Positions 18,148-27,866 of a stretch of 64,000 bases of DNA are shown in pieces. Origin of the DNA: Verrucomicrobiia bacterium (GTDB lineage Bacteria; Verrucomicrobiota; Verrucomicrobiia; Opitutales; Cerasicoccaceae). Position numbers and translations under genes: made by a program. The notes beneath the pieces were generated by a model that did no database searches, had not been told where the DNA came from, and saw only the letters and a list, made by a program, of their open reading frames with translations. The first letter of the stretch is position 1. Every line of letters begins with the position of its first letter. The stretch is from NCBI GenBank assembly GCA_030432235.1, contig JAUIHT010000005.1, forward strand, positions 1-64,000. The letters run 5' to 3'.

Positions 18148-19407
18148 ATGGCCAGCAGTGATACCGATACCGAGGCTCTGAGTGAGCCTGCCGCCCCAGC
18201 ACCCGCCGCACCCCCAGGCGAGTCGGAAAAAAGCCCGATCCGGGACCTTGAGATTAAGGACGCCCAGATCATCTTCAACGCCGTCTGGGCGGATCTCGAA
18301 AACGAGTTCGGGAGGGAGAACCTGACTTTCCCGAGGGAGATTCTATGGCTCAACGGCGCGCCGGGTTCCGGTAAAGGCACCCACACCCGCACGGCCATGG
18401 AGTACCGGGACTTTACCGCCGGCCCCATCGTGGTCAGCGAGCTGCTGAAGAGCCCCGAGGCGCGCAAGCGCATTGATGCCGGTATGCTGGTGGGAGACCG
18501 TGAGGTGACGCACCTGGTCTTTTCCTCCCTGCTCGATCCGAAGTATGAGAGCGGCGTGGTGGTGGATGGTTATCCGCGCACCAAAGTCCAGGTGGAGTGT
18601 TTGAAGCTGCTCTACGCCAAGCTCAAGGAACTGCGCGCCGAGTACCTGAGCACGCTCCTGGCCGCGCGTTTCCCCAAACCTTATTTTCAGATTATCGTCC
18701 TCTTCATCGACGAGGCCGAGAGCGTCAAGCGTCAGATGATCCGTGGCCAGCGCGCCATGGAGCACAACGAGGAAGTGCGCCTCTCCGGTGTCGGCGAGCT
18801 GATGGAAATCCGCAAGACCGACCTCGAGGAAGAGGCCGCGCGCAACCGTTACCGCACCTTCAAGGACGTCACCTACGAATCCCTGAAGGACCTGCAGGAG
18901 GTTTTCCACTACCATTACGTCAACGCCTACGGCTCCATCGACGACGTGCGCCGCCGCATTATCAACGAGCTCAAGTATCAGAGCTCGCTGGAGCTGGAGC
19001 AGGCCACTTTCGACTGCCTGAGCCGCATCCCCGTGGCCAGCCGCATCATCCAGCACGCACGGCAGGAGCTGGTCCGCCGCCTCGATGACTATCAGGCTCA
19101 GGAGACCGACCTCTTCGACCGCGTGGTCACGATCGTGATGGAGAAATTCATGCCCATCGTCCAGCGGCATGCCATCAGTGGCTATGCCTTGGTCAACACC
19201 GAGGACCCGGTCTTCGACCATCCGCTGGCCTCGGCCATGCTCCTGGATATCTTTTCCGAACGCGGCTATCACGCCACGGTGGACGTGCAGCGCGAGGAAA
19301 TCCCCGAGAAAATAGATCCGAAGACTTTTAAGATCTATACACGGAATAAGAAAGTATTCCGGGTGCACGTACGCTTTTCCGGGTCGGAAATCCGTCGCGG
19401 CTATTAA
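18148..19407 (+). CDS. Adenylate-kinase-like NMP kinase with long C-terminal extension
   Basis: 419 residues from the ATG at 18148. A disordered Ala/Pro leader (1-30) precedes a P-loop at 70-78 (GAPGSGKGT), the NMP-binding segment [16 protein letters not shown], and VVVDGYPRT, all of adenylate kinase type. RQMIRGQRA supplies the usual arginines. Canonical enzymes stop near 215 residues; here an extra 150 or so follow ([18 protein letters not shown] to EIRRGY), with no motif I recognise. It probably phosphorylates a nucleoside monophosphate. The tail may regulate or oligomerise. Its stop abuts the convergent esterase stop with no spacing. Confidence 0.8.
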   Translation: MASSDTDTEALSEPAAPAPAAPPGESEKSPIRDLEIKDAQIIFNAVWADLENEFGRENLTFPREILWLNGAPGSGKGTHTRTAMEYRDFTAGPIVVSELLKSPEARKRIDAGMLVGDREVTHLVFSSLLDPKYESGVVVDGYPRTKVQVECLKLLYAKLKELRAEYLSTLLAARFPKPYFQIIVLFIDEAESVKRQMIRGQRAMEHNEEVRLSGVGELMEIRKTDLEEEAARNRYRTFKDVTYESLKDLQEVFHYHYVNAYGSIDDVRRRIINELKYQSSLELEQATFDCLSRIPVASRIIQHARQELVRRLDDYQAQETDLFDRVVTIVMEKFMPIVQRHAISGYALVNTEDPVFDHPLASAMLLDIFSERGYHATVDVQREEIPEKIDPKTFKIYTRNKKVFRVHVRFSGSEIRRGY

Positions 19408-20118
19408 TCAGTCTCGTTTCTGCATGCCCAGCCAGATCCAGAGTTGCGGATCGTTGTAGGCACGGGACCAGGAGTTGTGTCCGACGCCTTCGTAGACGGT
19501 CAGCTTGACCTTCTCTCCGCCGGCTTCCTGGATGGCGTCTACCATGTTGGTGGTCTTTTCCAGAGTAACAGTCTTGTCGGCGTCGCCATGAAAAGCCCAT
19601 ACGGGCACGTCCTTGAGCTTGGCTGCTTGGTCGACCGGGCCACCGCCGCAGATGGGGGCGAGGGCGGCAAATTTCTGTGGGCGCGCCGTGCCCCAGGCCC
19701 ACGTGCCGAACCCACCCATGCTTAAGCCCGTCAGGTAAATGCGTTTGTCGTCCACCCGGTAGTCGCTTTCAATCTTGTCGAGCAACTGATCGAGGATGCC
19801 CGGATTCCACCACTGTTCTTTCGGGCATTGCGGCGCTACCACGATCATGGGCAACGGATCGCCTTTTTCGATACGTTTGGGCGGGCCCCACTTCTTGACC
19901 TGATTGAGATCGTCGCCGCGCTCCCCGGCGCCATGCAGGAAGATGAGCAACGGCCAGTCCTGATTACGGTCGTCATAGCCTTCCGGCAGATAAACCAGAT
20001 AACTGATGGCAGGCCAGGGGGCATTCGTCAGCTCGAGCGTATGCTCAGTGGAGAGAGCGTCGGCGCTTTCCGGCGTAGCCGTCAGGAGGGTAAAACAAAG
20101 CAGGGCATGAGAGATCAT
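19408..20118 (-). CDS. Secreted alpha/beta-hydrolase (esterase/dienelactone-hydrolase type)
   Basis: 236 residues with a short signal peptide (MISHALLCFTLLTATPESADA), so probably periplasmic. The nucleophile elbow GLSMGGFG, the acid in HGDADKTV and the histidine in GVGHNSWS complete a Ser-Asp-His triad. LIFLHGAGERGDD forms the oxyanion region. Such proteins act as carboxylesterases or peptidase-like enzymes in polysaccharide use; the substrate is unknown. The start codon lies inside a perfect 11-bp hairpin (20100-20125), between this gene and tpiA upstream. Confidence 0.88.
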   Translation of the reverse strand: MISHALLCFTLLTATPESADALSTEHTLELTNAPWPAISYLVYLPEGYDDRNQDWPLLIFLHGAGERGDDLNQVKKWGPPKRIEKGDPLPMIVVAPQCPKEQWWNPGILDQLLDKIESDYRVDDKRIYLTGLSMGGFGTWAWGTARPQKFAALAPICGGGPVDQAAKLKDVPVWAFHGDADKTVTLEKTTNMVDAIQEAGGEKVKLTVYEGVGHNSWSRAYNDPQLWIWLGMQKRD

Positions 20119-20125
20119 GCCCTGC
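20100..20125 (-). promoter_or_regulatory. Terminator-like hairpin containing the esterase start codon
   Basis: GCAGGGCATGA and TCATGCCCTGC form a perfect 11-bp stem with a 4-base loop. In the minus-strand transcript the stem is followed by CUUUGUUUUA, as in an intrinsic terminator, yet it contains the AUG at 20118. It could end pgk-tpiA transcription, or limit translation of the esterase by masking its start. Confidence 0.6.
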
Positions 20126-20193
20126 CGTGTAGACTAAAACGTTTTATCTGGCTAGGAAATTCATTCAACCCCTTGGGGCTTTATGAATCCTGC

Positions 20194-20982
20194 TCAGGCG
20201 GTGGCGCGGCTGGCCGCGAGCGCGGAGGAAACGAGCTTACCGAAGGATTTCGCATCGAGCGAAGCGCCGCCGATGAGGCCGCCGTCGATGTCCTTCATGG
20301 CGAGAAGCTCGTCCGCGTTGGCCGGTTTCATGGAGCCGCCGTAGAGGATGCGGATCTTCTTGGCCGTGGCTTCGCCGAAAAGCTGCACTAGGATGGAGCG
20401 AATTTCGCCATGGACCTCCTGCGCCATCTCCGGCGTAGCGGTCTTGCCCGTACCGATGGCCCAGATGGGCTCGTAGGCGATGACCACCTGGTCGGCCTTG
20501 TCCTTGGGCACGTCCTTGAGGCCTTCGTTGACCTGGCGGGAGACCACGCTGAGGGTGTGGCCGTCTTCGCGCTGTTCGAGCGTTTCGCCGACGCAGAGGA
20601 TAGGCTTGAGGTTGCTTTCCAATGCGGCCAGCACCTTCTGGTTGATGAAGGCGTCGCTTTCGCCGAAGTACTCGCGGCGTTCACTGTGGCCGAGAATAAC
20701 AAAGCTCACGTAAAGCGTACGCAGCATGGCGGCGGAGATTTCGCCGGTGTAGGCGCCTTCGGGCTCCGGGTGCATGTTTTGCGCGCCGAGGCTGATGTTG
20801 TTGACGCCTTCGAGGATTTCCGCGGCGGTTTCCAGACCGGTGAAGGGTGGGCAAACGGCCACACCGACTTCGGTCTGCTCACCGACCTCCTGGATGATGC
20901 CCTTGATAAGGTCGGCGCCATCCGAGGCGGTCTTGTTCATTTTCCAGTTACCCGCGATTAGGTATTTACGTACTTGTGCCAT
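20194..20982 (-). CDS. tpiA: Triosephosphate isomerase
   Basis: A TIM-barrel enzyme of 262 residues interconverting dihydroxyacetone phosphate and glyceraldehyde 3-phosphate. Catalytic Lys is in AGNWKMNKT, His in ILGHSERR, and Glu in AYEPIWAIGTGKTA. The phosphate loop LYGGSMKPANA is present. It lies 20 bases downstream of pgk on the same strand, so the two form a glycolytic operon. Confidence 0.98.
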   Translation of the reverse strand: MAQVRKYLIAGNWKMNKTASDGADLIKGIIQEVGEQTEVGVAVCPPFTGLETAAEILEGVNNISLGAQNMHPEPEGAYTGEISAAMLRTLYVSFVILGHSERREYFGESDAFINQKVLAALESNLKPILCVGETLEQREDGHTLSVVSRQVNEGLKDVPKDKADQVVIAYEPIWAIGTGKTATPEMAQEVHGEIRSILVQLFGEATAKKIRILYGGSMKPANADELLAMKDIDGGLIGGASLDAKSFGKLVSSALAASRATA

Positions 20983-21002
20983 AACAAAAAGGTGTAGGTG
21001 GA

Positions 21003-22202
21003 TTATTTGGTTTCGAGTGCGGCGACGCCGGGCAGGGTCTTCCCTTCGAGGAATTCCAGGCTGGCTCCGCCGCCGGTGCTGATGAAGCTGACTTTGTCCC
21101 CGTTGCCGCTCTTCTTCACGGCCTTGACGGAGTCCCCGCCGCCGATGATGGAGATGGCGTCGGACTGGGCGGCGGCATCGGCAATGGCAAAGGTGCCGCC
21201 GGCGCAGGCCTTGATTTCGAACACGCCCATGGGGCCGTTCCAGAGGATGGTCTTGGAACCGGCGACCTCGGCCTTGTAAAGCTCGATGGTCTTCGGGCCG
21301 ATGTCGACGCCTTCCCAGCCGTCGGGGATGTCACCCTCGACGATCTTGGTCTCGCCCACGGCGCCCGCGCCGAAGTCGAGCTTGTCGGTGATAAGATTGT
21401 CAATGGGCAGGAGGAATTTGACGCCTTTTTCCTTGGCCTTATCGAGAGCCTTCTTGGCTGTCTCGACGTGCTCGGGCTCGGAGAGGCTGTTGCCCACTTT
21501 CTTGCCGAGAGCGAGGGCAAAGGTGTAGGCCATGGCGCCGCCGATGAGCATGGCGTCGGCCTTGTCCAGCAGCGCGTCGATGACGGTAATCTTGTCGGAG
21601 ACCTTGGCGCCGCCGAGGATGACGACGAACGGACGCTCGGGGGTGGCAGTCTTGCTGCCGAGGTACTCCAGCTCCTTCTCGATAAGATAACCGGCGACCT
21701 TGGTGCCGACCAGGTGCGCGACGCCCTCAGTGGAGGCATGGGCGCGGTGAGCGGTGCCAAAGGCGTCGTTGACGTAGGCGTCGGCCACGGAGGCGAGCTC
21801 CTTGGCGAATTCCGGATCGTTCTTTTCCTCGCCCTTGTAGTAGCGAACGTTCTCCAGCAGGATGACGTCTCCATCGCTCATGGCGGCGACGGCTTCCTTA
21901 ACAGGCTCCCCGATGCAATCTTCGACGAACTTCACCGGCTGGCCGAGGCGGTCGGCCAAGGCAACGGCGACGGGCGCGAGCGTGTACTTCGGGTTCTTTT
22001 CACCCTTGGGACGGCCCAGGTGGCTGCAAAGGATGACCTTGGCGCCGTCCGCGACCAGCTTTTTGATGGTCGGCAGCGCACCCATGATGCGGGTGTCGTC
22101 CGAAATCTTGCCTTCGGCGTCGAAGGGCACGTTAAAGTCGCAGCGTACAAGCACGCGTTGACCGGAAAGCGAAACATCGTCGATGGTTTTTACGGTTGCC
22201 AT
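21003..22202 (-). CDS. pgk: Phosphoglycerate kinase
   Basis: 399 residues, normal for the family. It transfers the phosphate of 1,3-bisphosphoglycerate to ADP. The N-terminal domain has [12 protein letters not shown] and [10 protein letters not shown]; the nucleotide domain has [21 protein letters not shown] and [12 protein letters not shown]. It is the first gene of pgk-tpiA. Confidence 0.98.
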   Translation of the reverse strand: MATVKTIDDVSLSGQRVLVRCDFNVPFDAEGKISDDTRIMGALPTIKKLVADGAKVILCSHLGRPKGEKNPKYTLAPVAVALADRLGQPVKFVEDCIGEPVKEAVAAMSDGDVILLENVRYYKGEEKNDPEFAKELASVADAYVNDAFGTAHRAHASTEGVAHLVGTKVAGYLIEKELEYLGSKTATPERPFVVILGGAKVSDKITVIDALLDKADAMLIGGAMAYTFALALGKKVGNSLSEPEHVETAKKALDKAKEKGVKFLLPIDNLITDKLDFGAGAVGETKIVEGDIPDGWEGVDIGPKTIELYKAEVAGSKTILWNGPMGVFEIKACAGGTFAIADAAAQSDAISIIGGGDSVKAVKKSGNGDKVSFISTGGGASLEFLEGKTLPGVAALETK

Positions 22203-22308
22203 AGCAAGTGGCGATCATTCGCGATGACCCCTCTCTGACAAACAAAAAAAGCACGTCATATGCCCGCCTCTGTGCCAGTAGCGTAAAAAGCGTCAGTGAT
22301 AACCTGCG

Positions 22309-24036
22309 CTAATTCTCCTCGCCGGTATCGTAGAGGGGGAATTCGCAATGGAAGGCCGCACCCTTACAGTCCTCCCGGTTCTCGGCCCAGACGTGCCCGT
22401 GCATCTGGCTGACCAGCTTTTTGACAATGGCCAGTCCGAGCCCGGTGGAGGTCTCTTCGCCAGTGGGGCGGGCGCTGCCTTTGGAAAAACGCTGGAACAA
22501 CTTTTCCTGGTCTTTGGTGGTTAGGCCGGGGCCTTGGTCCAGCACGCTGCAGCGCACGGAATTGCGCTTTTCGGGAGAGGGGCGCAGACAGACCGTTACC
22601 CGGGTGCCGGGAGGCGTGTACTTGACCGCGTTGTTGACCAGATTGTCCAGCACTTCGAGCATCCGGCCCGCATCGGCGCAGACAATCGCCCCGGGCATTT
22701 CGTCGCGATAATCCAGCTCGATGTTCTTTTTCTTGGCCGGGTGCTGATTCAATTCGATGACATCCTTGAGCAACAGCGGCATCCGAATGCAGGCGTCGTT
22801 GACGGTAATGACGCCGGACTCGATGGCCTCGACGTTCAGTAGCTCGTTGACCAGCTCCAGCATGTTGTCGGCGGCTTCTTCGATGGTCTTGATGATATCC
22901 AGGTGGACCGGGTTGGTTTCCTCGGGCGCTTCTTTCATCTCATCCACGAGCAGATCGGCCAGGCCGCGGATGCTTCCAATGGGATTCTTGAGGTCGTGCG
23001 CAGCGATACTCAGGAACTCGCTTTTGCGCGCGGTGGCTTCCTCGGCCAATGCCAGGGCTTTGGCTTGCAGGGCCTGGGCGTTTTCGGCGACGCGACGTGC
23101 CTCGATTTCCTCGTGTCGGGCCTTGACCAGCTCTCTTTCGTAGCGTTTTCGCCGCTGTATTTGCCGTTGAAGGGTGACAATCCACAGGCCCGCCAGCGCA
23201 ACGACCACCAGGACGGCGATGCCCCAGCGGCCAAGCAGCATGAAGTTGACGTGCTCGTAGCGTACCGCAATCCAGTCTTCCTCGATTTTCGCCTGTTCTT
23301 CGGGACCGATGTCGGCCAGCACCTTGTCGATGATGGTGATGAGTACCGGGTCAGCGGAGGCCATGCGCAACTCCAGATGGGAGAACGGTCCCGGGCCGGC
23401 AATTTCGAGGTTCGAAAAATTCTCGCGACGTATCAAATAGGTGGCTTGCGCGAGGTTGCCGATGTGCGCGTCCGCTTCTCCCGTTGCCACCGCCGCCAGG
23501 GCATCGCGCCGGGTGGGGTAGGCTTTCAACTTAATATCAGGATACTGCTCATGCATGAGCTCGTCGGCATAGGAGCCGGCTTCTACGGCGATGGTTTTAT
23601 GGATCAGGCTACGAATCCCGGTAATGACGGTGTCGTCGCTACGCGTGACGATGACGTTGGCAAAGGATGAATAAGGCGTGCTGAAGTGGAGCGATTCCTG
23701 GCGCTGCGGTGTCCTGACAATGGCGGAAATCAGGTCAATTTCCCCGCTCTTTGCCTCTGCCAGAAGCTCGGCCCAGGGTTTGTCGTCCTCAAACTCGAAG
23801 CGGATGCCGGTTTGCTTGTTAATGAGCTGTAGATAGGCCGCTGCAAGGCCGCCGTACTTGCCGTCGCTGGCGATGAATTCGAAGGGGCGGAAGTCGCCGT
23901 CTACGCCCACGGTGACTACAGGATGGGCCTTGATCCATTGCTGCTCTTCCTCGGTGAAGACAGGCGCGCCATAGGTATGCATTCCCAATATGCCTAGCCA
24001 CAATCCCGCAAAAATAGTCCGTAACTTTCCAGCCAT
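22309..24036 (-). CDS. Hybrid sensor histidine kinase with periplasmic solute-binding domain
   Basis: 575 residues. A signal peptide or first anchor is followed by a bacterial extracellular solute-binding family 3 domain (about 33-260; VTVGVDGDFRPFEF, GEIDLISAIVRTPQR, AVATGEADAHIGNL). One transmembrane helix follows (268-288), then a coiled coil with Ala/Glu repeats. The HisKA domain has SIAAHDLKNPIGS (His347), and the HATPase domain has DNLVNNAVKYTPPG and GLGLAIVKKL. It should sense a small amino-acid-like ligand in the periplasm, as BvgS/EvgS-type sensors do. There is no cognate response regulator beside it, so it is an orphan. Confidence 0.93.
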   Translation of the reverse strand: MAGKLRTIFAGLWLGILGMHTYGAPVFTEEEQQWIKAHPVVTVGVDGDFRPFEFIASDGKYGGLAAAYLQLINKQTGIRFEFEDDKPWAELLAEAKSGEIDLISAIVRTPQRQESLHFSTPYSSFANVIVTRSDDTVITGIRSLIHKTIAVEAGSYADELMHEQYPDIKLKAYPTRRDALAAVATGEADAHIGNLAQATYLIRRENFSNLEIAGPGPFSHLELRMASADPVLITIIDKVLADIGPEEQAKIEEDWIAVRYEHVNFMLLGRWGIAVLVVVALAGLWIVTLQRQIQRRKRYERELVKARHEEIEARRVAENAQALQAKALALAEEATARKSEFLSIAAHDLKNPIGSIRGLADLLVDEMKEAPEETNPVHLDIIKTIEEAADNMLELVNELLNVEAIESGVITVNDACIRMPLLLKDVIELNQHPAKKKNIELDYRDEMPGAIVCADAGRMLEVLDNLVNNAVKYTPPGTRVTVCLRPSPEKRNSVRCSVLDQGPGLTTKDQEKLFQRFSKGSARPTGEETSTGLGLAIVKKLVSQMHGHVWAENREDCKGAAFHCEFPLYDTGEEN

Positions 24037-24085
24037 CCGAGGTTAACGTAATTCCGTCGTCACTATCGGCGAGAATGGGGTGAAC

Positions 24086-24982
24086 TCAAGTGTGATTGGG
24101 GTTTTGTCCTAATATTTCCACCGGCGTTTTTCCATCTTCGCGCAATTGGCGCAGGCTCAGGGTATCATGCCGCTTGGCCAGACGACGGCCCTCCTCGTCA
24201 CGAAGCAAGGGACAGTGGTAAAATGCGGGAGGGGTCGCATCCAGGCCACGATAGATAAGCAACTGCCGGGCGGTGGACTTCAGCAGGTCTTCACCGCGCA
24301 CGACCTCGGTGATGCCCATGGCGATGTCGTCGGCCACTACCGCCAGCTCGTAGGCCGGAACGCCATCGCGTCGCCAGACCAGGAAATCGCCGAAGTCATG
24401 ACCGGCGGTGTACGTCTGCTCGCCAAGGCGACCATCGGTGAAGCGAATCATTTCGCCGTCCGGCACGCGAAAGCGCCAGTTGACGCCACCGGGGGAATCG
24501 GCGTCACGCCCGGCTCCGGGCTCGGGACGCCACTTGAGAGGAAAAAGCGGCTCGACGGCTTCGTCCTCGGCGTGAGGGGCGTCGATACGTTCCCATAAGT
24601 CGAAACGCTCGGCAGCTTCGCGAAGCTCTTTGCGGGATTGCGGGCTGGGGTAGATGAGACCGGCGTCGCGGAGCTTTCTCCAGGCAGCCAGGTAGATGTC
24701 CATACGCTCGCTTTGACGGTAGGGTGCATGCGGGCCGCCGACATCCGGGCCCTCCTGCCAGTCCAGTTCGAGCCAGCGCAGGTCTTCCATGGCGGCCTCG
24801 GCGAACTCCGGCTTGCAGCGCTGCGGGTCGAGGTCCTCTTCGCGGTAGATGAGTGTCCCTTGACGTTCCTTGCAGCGGACGGCTGCGAGGCTAAAAGTCG
24901 CCGCGTGACCGAGATGCAGATAGCCCGTGGGCGTTGGCGCGATGCGACCGCGATAGGGTCTATGACCGGAATTCTCAGCCAA
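24086..24982 (-). CDS. gluQ: Glutamyl-Q tRNA(Asp) synthetase
   Basis: A 298-residue paralogue of the GluRS catalytic domain without an anticodon-binding domain, as in GluQRS. It activates glutamate and attaches it to queuosine at position 34 of tRNA-Asp. The HIGH-type motif is in PTPTGYLHLGHAATF, and the KMSKS equivalent is RLAKRHDTLSLRQ. The start is a TTG at 24982, seven bases downstream of the preceding stop. It belongs to a minus-strand run with 24989-25450 and nrdR. Confidence 0.92.
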   Translation of the reverse strand: MAENSGHRPYRGRIAPTPTGYLHLGHAATFSLAAVRCKERQGTLIYREEDLDPQRCKPEFAEAAMEDLRWLELDWQEGPDVGGPHAPYRQSERMDIYLAAWRKLRDAGLIYPSPQSRKELREAAERFDLWERIDAPHAEDEAVEPLFPLKWRPEPGAGRDADSPGGVNWRFRVPDGEMIRFTDGRLGEQTYTAGHDFGDFLVWRRDGVPAYELAVVADDIAMGITEVVRGEDLLKSTARQLLIYRGLDATPPAFYHCPLLRDEEGRRLAKRHDTLSLRQLREDGKTPVEILGQNPNHT

Positions 24983-24988
24983 GGTCCG

Positions 24989-25450
24989 CTAAATAAAAAT
25001 CACGTTCAGCCGGACGCCGAAAGGGCGCTCGCGGGCACAAAGGTCTTCCAGGTAATCGCGTGCGGCGGCGTATTCGCTTTCGCGGCGACGCGTCCAGCGA
25101 CGGCCCTGAGCAGCGACGGAATCGCGCAGGCCGCTGACCAGCAGCACGACATCCTGCCGGGGCTGGGCGGACTTCAAGGTTTCCAGCACACGCGAACGCA
25201 GCCAGAGCGGCTCGTGGGTCTCACCGGCGAGATCGCAGTGAAGCAGGCTGGCGGGGCGACGGCCTTGCCAGTGTAGCTTCAGCAGCTCCCGCGCACATTG
25301 GGTCAGGGATGCCAGACGGGAACCGCCGGAGAGGTTTTGAGCGGCAAAACGAATCGACCGGCGCAGCTCCTGAGTGAAGCCGCGCTCACTGCCCGCCAGC
25401 ATGGCCAGCAAGTTGTTGAGGGTGTAGACCTGGTCGACGGTGTTGGGCAT
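24989..25450 (-). CDS. Hypothetical protein between nrdR and gluQ
   Basis: 153 residues that I do not recognise. It is rich in Arg and Leu. It has a helical N-terminus (YTLNNLLAMLAGSERGFTQELR), a strand-like VVLLVSGLRDSVA, and a basic stretch RRWTRRRESEYAAARDYLE. There is no signal peptide or metal motif. It is tightly packed, 15 bases after nrdR and 6 before gluQ, so it is probably co-transcribed. A nucleic-acid-related role is only a guess from the charge. Confidence 0.65.
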   Translation of the reverse strand: MPNTVDQVYTLNNLLAMLAGSERGFTQELRRSIRFAAQNLSGGSRLASLTQCARELLKLHWQGRRPASLLHCDLAGETHEPLWLRSRVLETLKSAQPRQDVVLLVSGLRDSVAAQGRRWTRRRESEYAAARDYLEDLCARERPFGVRLNVIFI

Positions 25451-25465
25451 CAGTGGTTATGAAAC

Positions 25466-25921
25466 TTACCGGGTGCGCTTGAGTTGGCTGACCTCGCGGG
25501 CCAGCTCGTCGAAGTCGCGAAAGTCTTTGTAAACACTGGCGAAACGCACGTAGGCGATTTTGTCGATGCGCTTGAGGCCGTTCATGATGTATTCGCCGAT
25601 GGCCTTGCTGGGAATTTCGGTATCGAACTCCCGCTCGAGAGCATCGGTCACCTCGGCGATGAGCATCTCAATCTGCTCGGCCTGAATGGGGCGCTTCTCC
25701 GTGGCCTTGCGGATGCCGGAGAGCAGCTTGAGGCGGTCGAATTCCTCACGGCGGCCGTCGCGCTTGATGACGACCAGGCCTTCGCGGAGGATTTCCTCGA
25801 TGGTGGTAAACCGGTATTCGCAAGCCAGGCACTGGCGTCGGCGGCGAATGGAATGACTGGCCTTACCGGTGCGCGTGTCGAGCACCTTGGTATCGGGGTG
25901 GCCGCATTTAGGGCACTGCAT
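25466..25921 (-). CDS. nrdR: Transcriptional repressor NrdR
   Basis: 151 residues. An N-terminal zinc ribbon (MQCPKCGH to CLACEYRF) is followed by an ATP-cone domain ([20 protein letters not shown]). It represses ribonucleotide reductase genes by binding paired NrdR boxes when dATP is high. Length and motifs are canonical. No nrd gene is in the window. Confidence 0.97.
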   Translation of the reverse strand: MQCPKCGHPDTKVLDTRTGKASHSIRRRRQCLACEYRFTTIEEILREGLVVIKRDGRREEFDRLKLLSGIRKATEKRPIQAEQIEMLIAEVTDALEREFDTEIPSKAIGEYIMNGLKRIDKIAYVRFASVYKDFRDFDELAREVSQLKRTR

Positions 25922-25960
25922 GTTGGTATTGGATTAGGTGGGGGCGTGCCCGGATGTGGG

Positions 25961-26527
25961 CTAATTAAGAGATAAAAAGTTTTCGAGAATCTTCATGCCG
26001 CTGTCGGTGGCGTAAGACTCGGGATGGAACTGCACGCCGTAGACCGGCAGCTCGCGGTGGCGGAGGCCCATGATTTCGCCGGCGTCCGTCTCCGCGGTTA
26101 TTGCCAGCGAATCCGGCAGACTATCGCGCTCGACCACCAGCGAGTGGTAGCGCGTCGCCTCGAAGCCCTGGGGTAGCCCGGCGAAGATATCCGTGTCGCG
26201 ATGGCGGACCGGGGAGGTCTTGCCGTGCATAAGGCGGTCGGCCCGGATGACCTTGCCGCCGAAATACTGCCCGATGCACTGGTGCCCGAGGCAAACGCCT
26301 AGCAGCGGCACCTTGCCGGCGAAGGTTTCGATTATCTTCAGGCTGACTCCGGCCTCGTTGGGGGAGCAGGGACCGGGTGAGATGATGACGCGCTCCGGCT
26401 TCAGTTCCAATGCCTGCTCCGGCGTGATGGCATCGTTGCGGAAGACGCGCTGCTCCACCCCGAGCTGACCGAAGTACTGCACCAGGTTGTAGGTGAACGA
26501 ATCGAAGTTATCGATGACGAGGAGCAC
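25961..26527 (-). CDS. pabA: Aminodeoxychorismate/anthranilate synthase glutamine amidotransferase subunit
   Basis: 188 residues from the GTG at 26527, which aligns with the usual start before [18 protein letters not shown]. It is a class I GATase: the nucleophile Cys is in [13 protein letters not shown], and the His-x-Glu in [10 protein letters not shown]. It releases ammonia from glutamine for the PabB/TrpE partner, which is not in the window, so folate versus tryptophan use cannot be decided; PabA often serves both. Confidence 0.92.
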   Translation of the reverse strand: MLLVIDNFDSFTYNLVQYFGQLGVEQRVFRNDAITPEQALELKPERVIISPGPCSPNEAGVSLKIIETFAGKVPLLGVCLGHQCIGQYFGGKVIRADRLMHGKTSPVRHRDTDIFAGLPQGFEATRYHSLVVERDSLPDSLAITAETDAGEIMGLRHRELPVYGVQFHPESYATDSGMKILENFLSLN

Positions 26528-26597
26528 GGTGAAAATTTTGCTAAAATCTTGCACCAAGCCCTACAAATAGTCAAGCGCAATGCGCGAAACCCTATAT

Positions 26598-27086
26598 TTA
26601 GGAGTCTTTGCCGCCAAAACCGACCCGATCCGGGTCAATATGGAGATTATCCGCAGCGGATTCGCTGGGTGCGTAACCGGGGCGGTAATTCAGCGAAATC
26701 AGCTCATGGGTCAGGAAAACCGGGCGCCCAAGGGCATTGCGGGTAAAGGTCCAGCGATGGCGAAGGTCGGAAATGAGGTGCTCGTGACCGCCATCGCCCT
26801 TGCGACGTTTGGTGTCCCAGACCATCTGTGAGGTCAGGACCAGCGGCGGACCTTCGTCCTCGACCTGGAAGTTGTAGTACAGGTGTTGTTCGTCGAAAAA
26901 CATCTCCTTCATCGGGTGGTGCTCCTCCAGACCGGCGAGGCCCCGCAGGACGGTATCTCCGAAGCGGATGGTGAAATCCTCCCCCGCAACGAAATCGTAG
27001 ACCAGGCGCGGCGAAGCGTGGGCATCGAAGAGGGCGGCCCAATGGCGGATTAACTCACGGGCCTCAAAAAAGCTTACTGGTTGCAT
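26598..27086 (-). CDS. NTF2/SnoaL-like fold protein, unknown function
   Basis: 162 residues. The opening helix FFEARELIRHWAALFDAHA and a beta-rich remainder (DFTIRFGDTVLRGLAGLEEH, LYYNFQVEDEG) resemble the cone-shaped NTF2 fold used by isomerases and binding proteins. No catalytic residues can be assigned. The C-terminal 25 residues are polar and probably disordered. It is divergent from the phosphatase at 27179. Confidence 0.55.
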   Translation of the reverse strand: MQPVSFFEARELIRHWAALFDAHASPRLVYDFVAGEDFTIRFGDTVLRGLAGLEEHHPMKEMFFDEQHLYYNFQVEDEGPPLVLTSQMVWDTKRRKGDGGHEHLISDLRHRWTFTRNALGRPVFLTHELISLNYRPGYAPSESAADNLHIDPDRVGFGGKDS

Positions 27087-27178
27087 GATTCGGTTTTTAC
27101 ACGAGGCGGTGACGATCTGTCAGGGGAAAACAGCCTTTCAGTCTCGACCTGCCCGGCAAAGCAGCCAGCGTGGACGCC

Positions 27179-27637
27179 ATGACCCGTGACGCCGACCCGC
27201 GCATTCTGTTTCTTTGCACCGGTAATTACTATCGCAGCCGTTTTGCCCAGGCTATTTTCAACGACTTGGCGGCAAAGCGCGCTTTGCCCTGGCGCGCTTT
27301 TTCACGCGGCTTGTGGCTTCAGCCGTGGATCAATCACGGTACGCTTTCCGTTTACACCCAGCAGGAGCTGGAGCGGCGAGGTCTCCCGCTGGAGCTTGCC
27401 GGGGATATGCCCCGGGACCTGACCGAAGAGGACCTGCGGGGTGCCGAACGCGTCATTGCGCTGAAAGAGGCCGAGCATAGGCCCTTGATGCGCCGTGACT
27501 TTCCGGAATGGGAGGACAAGGTTACCTACTGGAAGGTACACGATCTCGACGCCGCCACGGCGGAAGAAGCCTTGCCGCAAATCGAGCAGTTGGTCGTGGC
27601 TCTGGTGGACGAGTTGTCCGCTGGTGAGGAGTCCTGA
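27179..27637 (+). CDS. Low-molecular-weight protein-tyrosine phosphatase family protein
   Basis: 152 residues from the ATG at 27179. The phosphate loop is CTGNYYRS, matching C-x5-R-S, directly after a hydrophobic strand (ILFLC) as in LMW-PTPs and arsenate reductases. The rest is shorter and less conserved than in Wzb-type enzymes, so the substrate (phosphotyrosine protein or another phosphomonoester) is uncertain. A hairpin follows within 10 bases. Confidence 0.82.
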   Translation: MTRDADPRILFLCTGNYYRSRFAQAIFNDLAAKRALPWRAFSRGLWLQPWINHGTLSVYTQQELERRGLPLELAGDMPRDLTEEDLRGAERVIALKEAEHRPLMRRDFPEWEDKVTYWKVHDLDAATAEEALPQIEQLVVALVDELSAGEES

Positions 27638-27646
27638 GATCAGAAG

Positions 27647-27670
27647 AGGCGACCCGTTGCCGGGCCGCCT
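27647..27670. other. GC hairpin next to CTAACTACTG motif (copy 1)
   Basis: AGGCG-CCCG pairs with CGGG-CGCCT around TTGC. Eight bases further lies CTAACTACTG, a 10-mer that also follows the hairpin at 48376-48400. It may end the phosphatase transcript or belong to a small minus-strand RNA; neither can be shown here. Confidence 0.4.
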
Positions 27671-27866
27671 CCCTGAACCTAACTACTGAACCTGTTTGCT
27701 ATTGCTAGCTCTGCTTGCTTGCACAGGTAAGAGCCCAGGGGCGCAAAGTTATTCCAAAAGGAACAAAAAATAGTTTTACGGGACATAAACCACCCAATCA
27801 ACCACCCGTGCGACATCAGGATAATGTGTTGACCGCACGCTATAAATCATGGAAAGACTCGTACCG

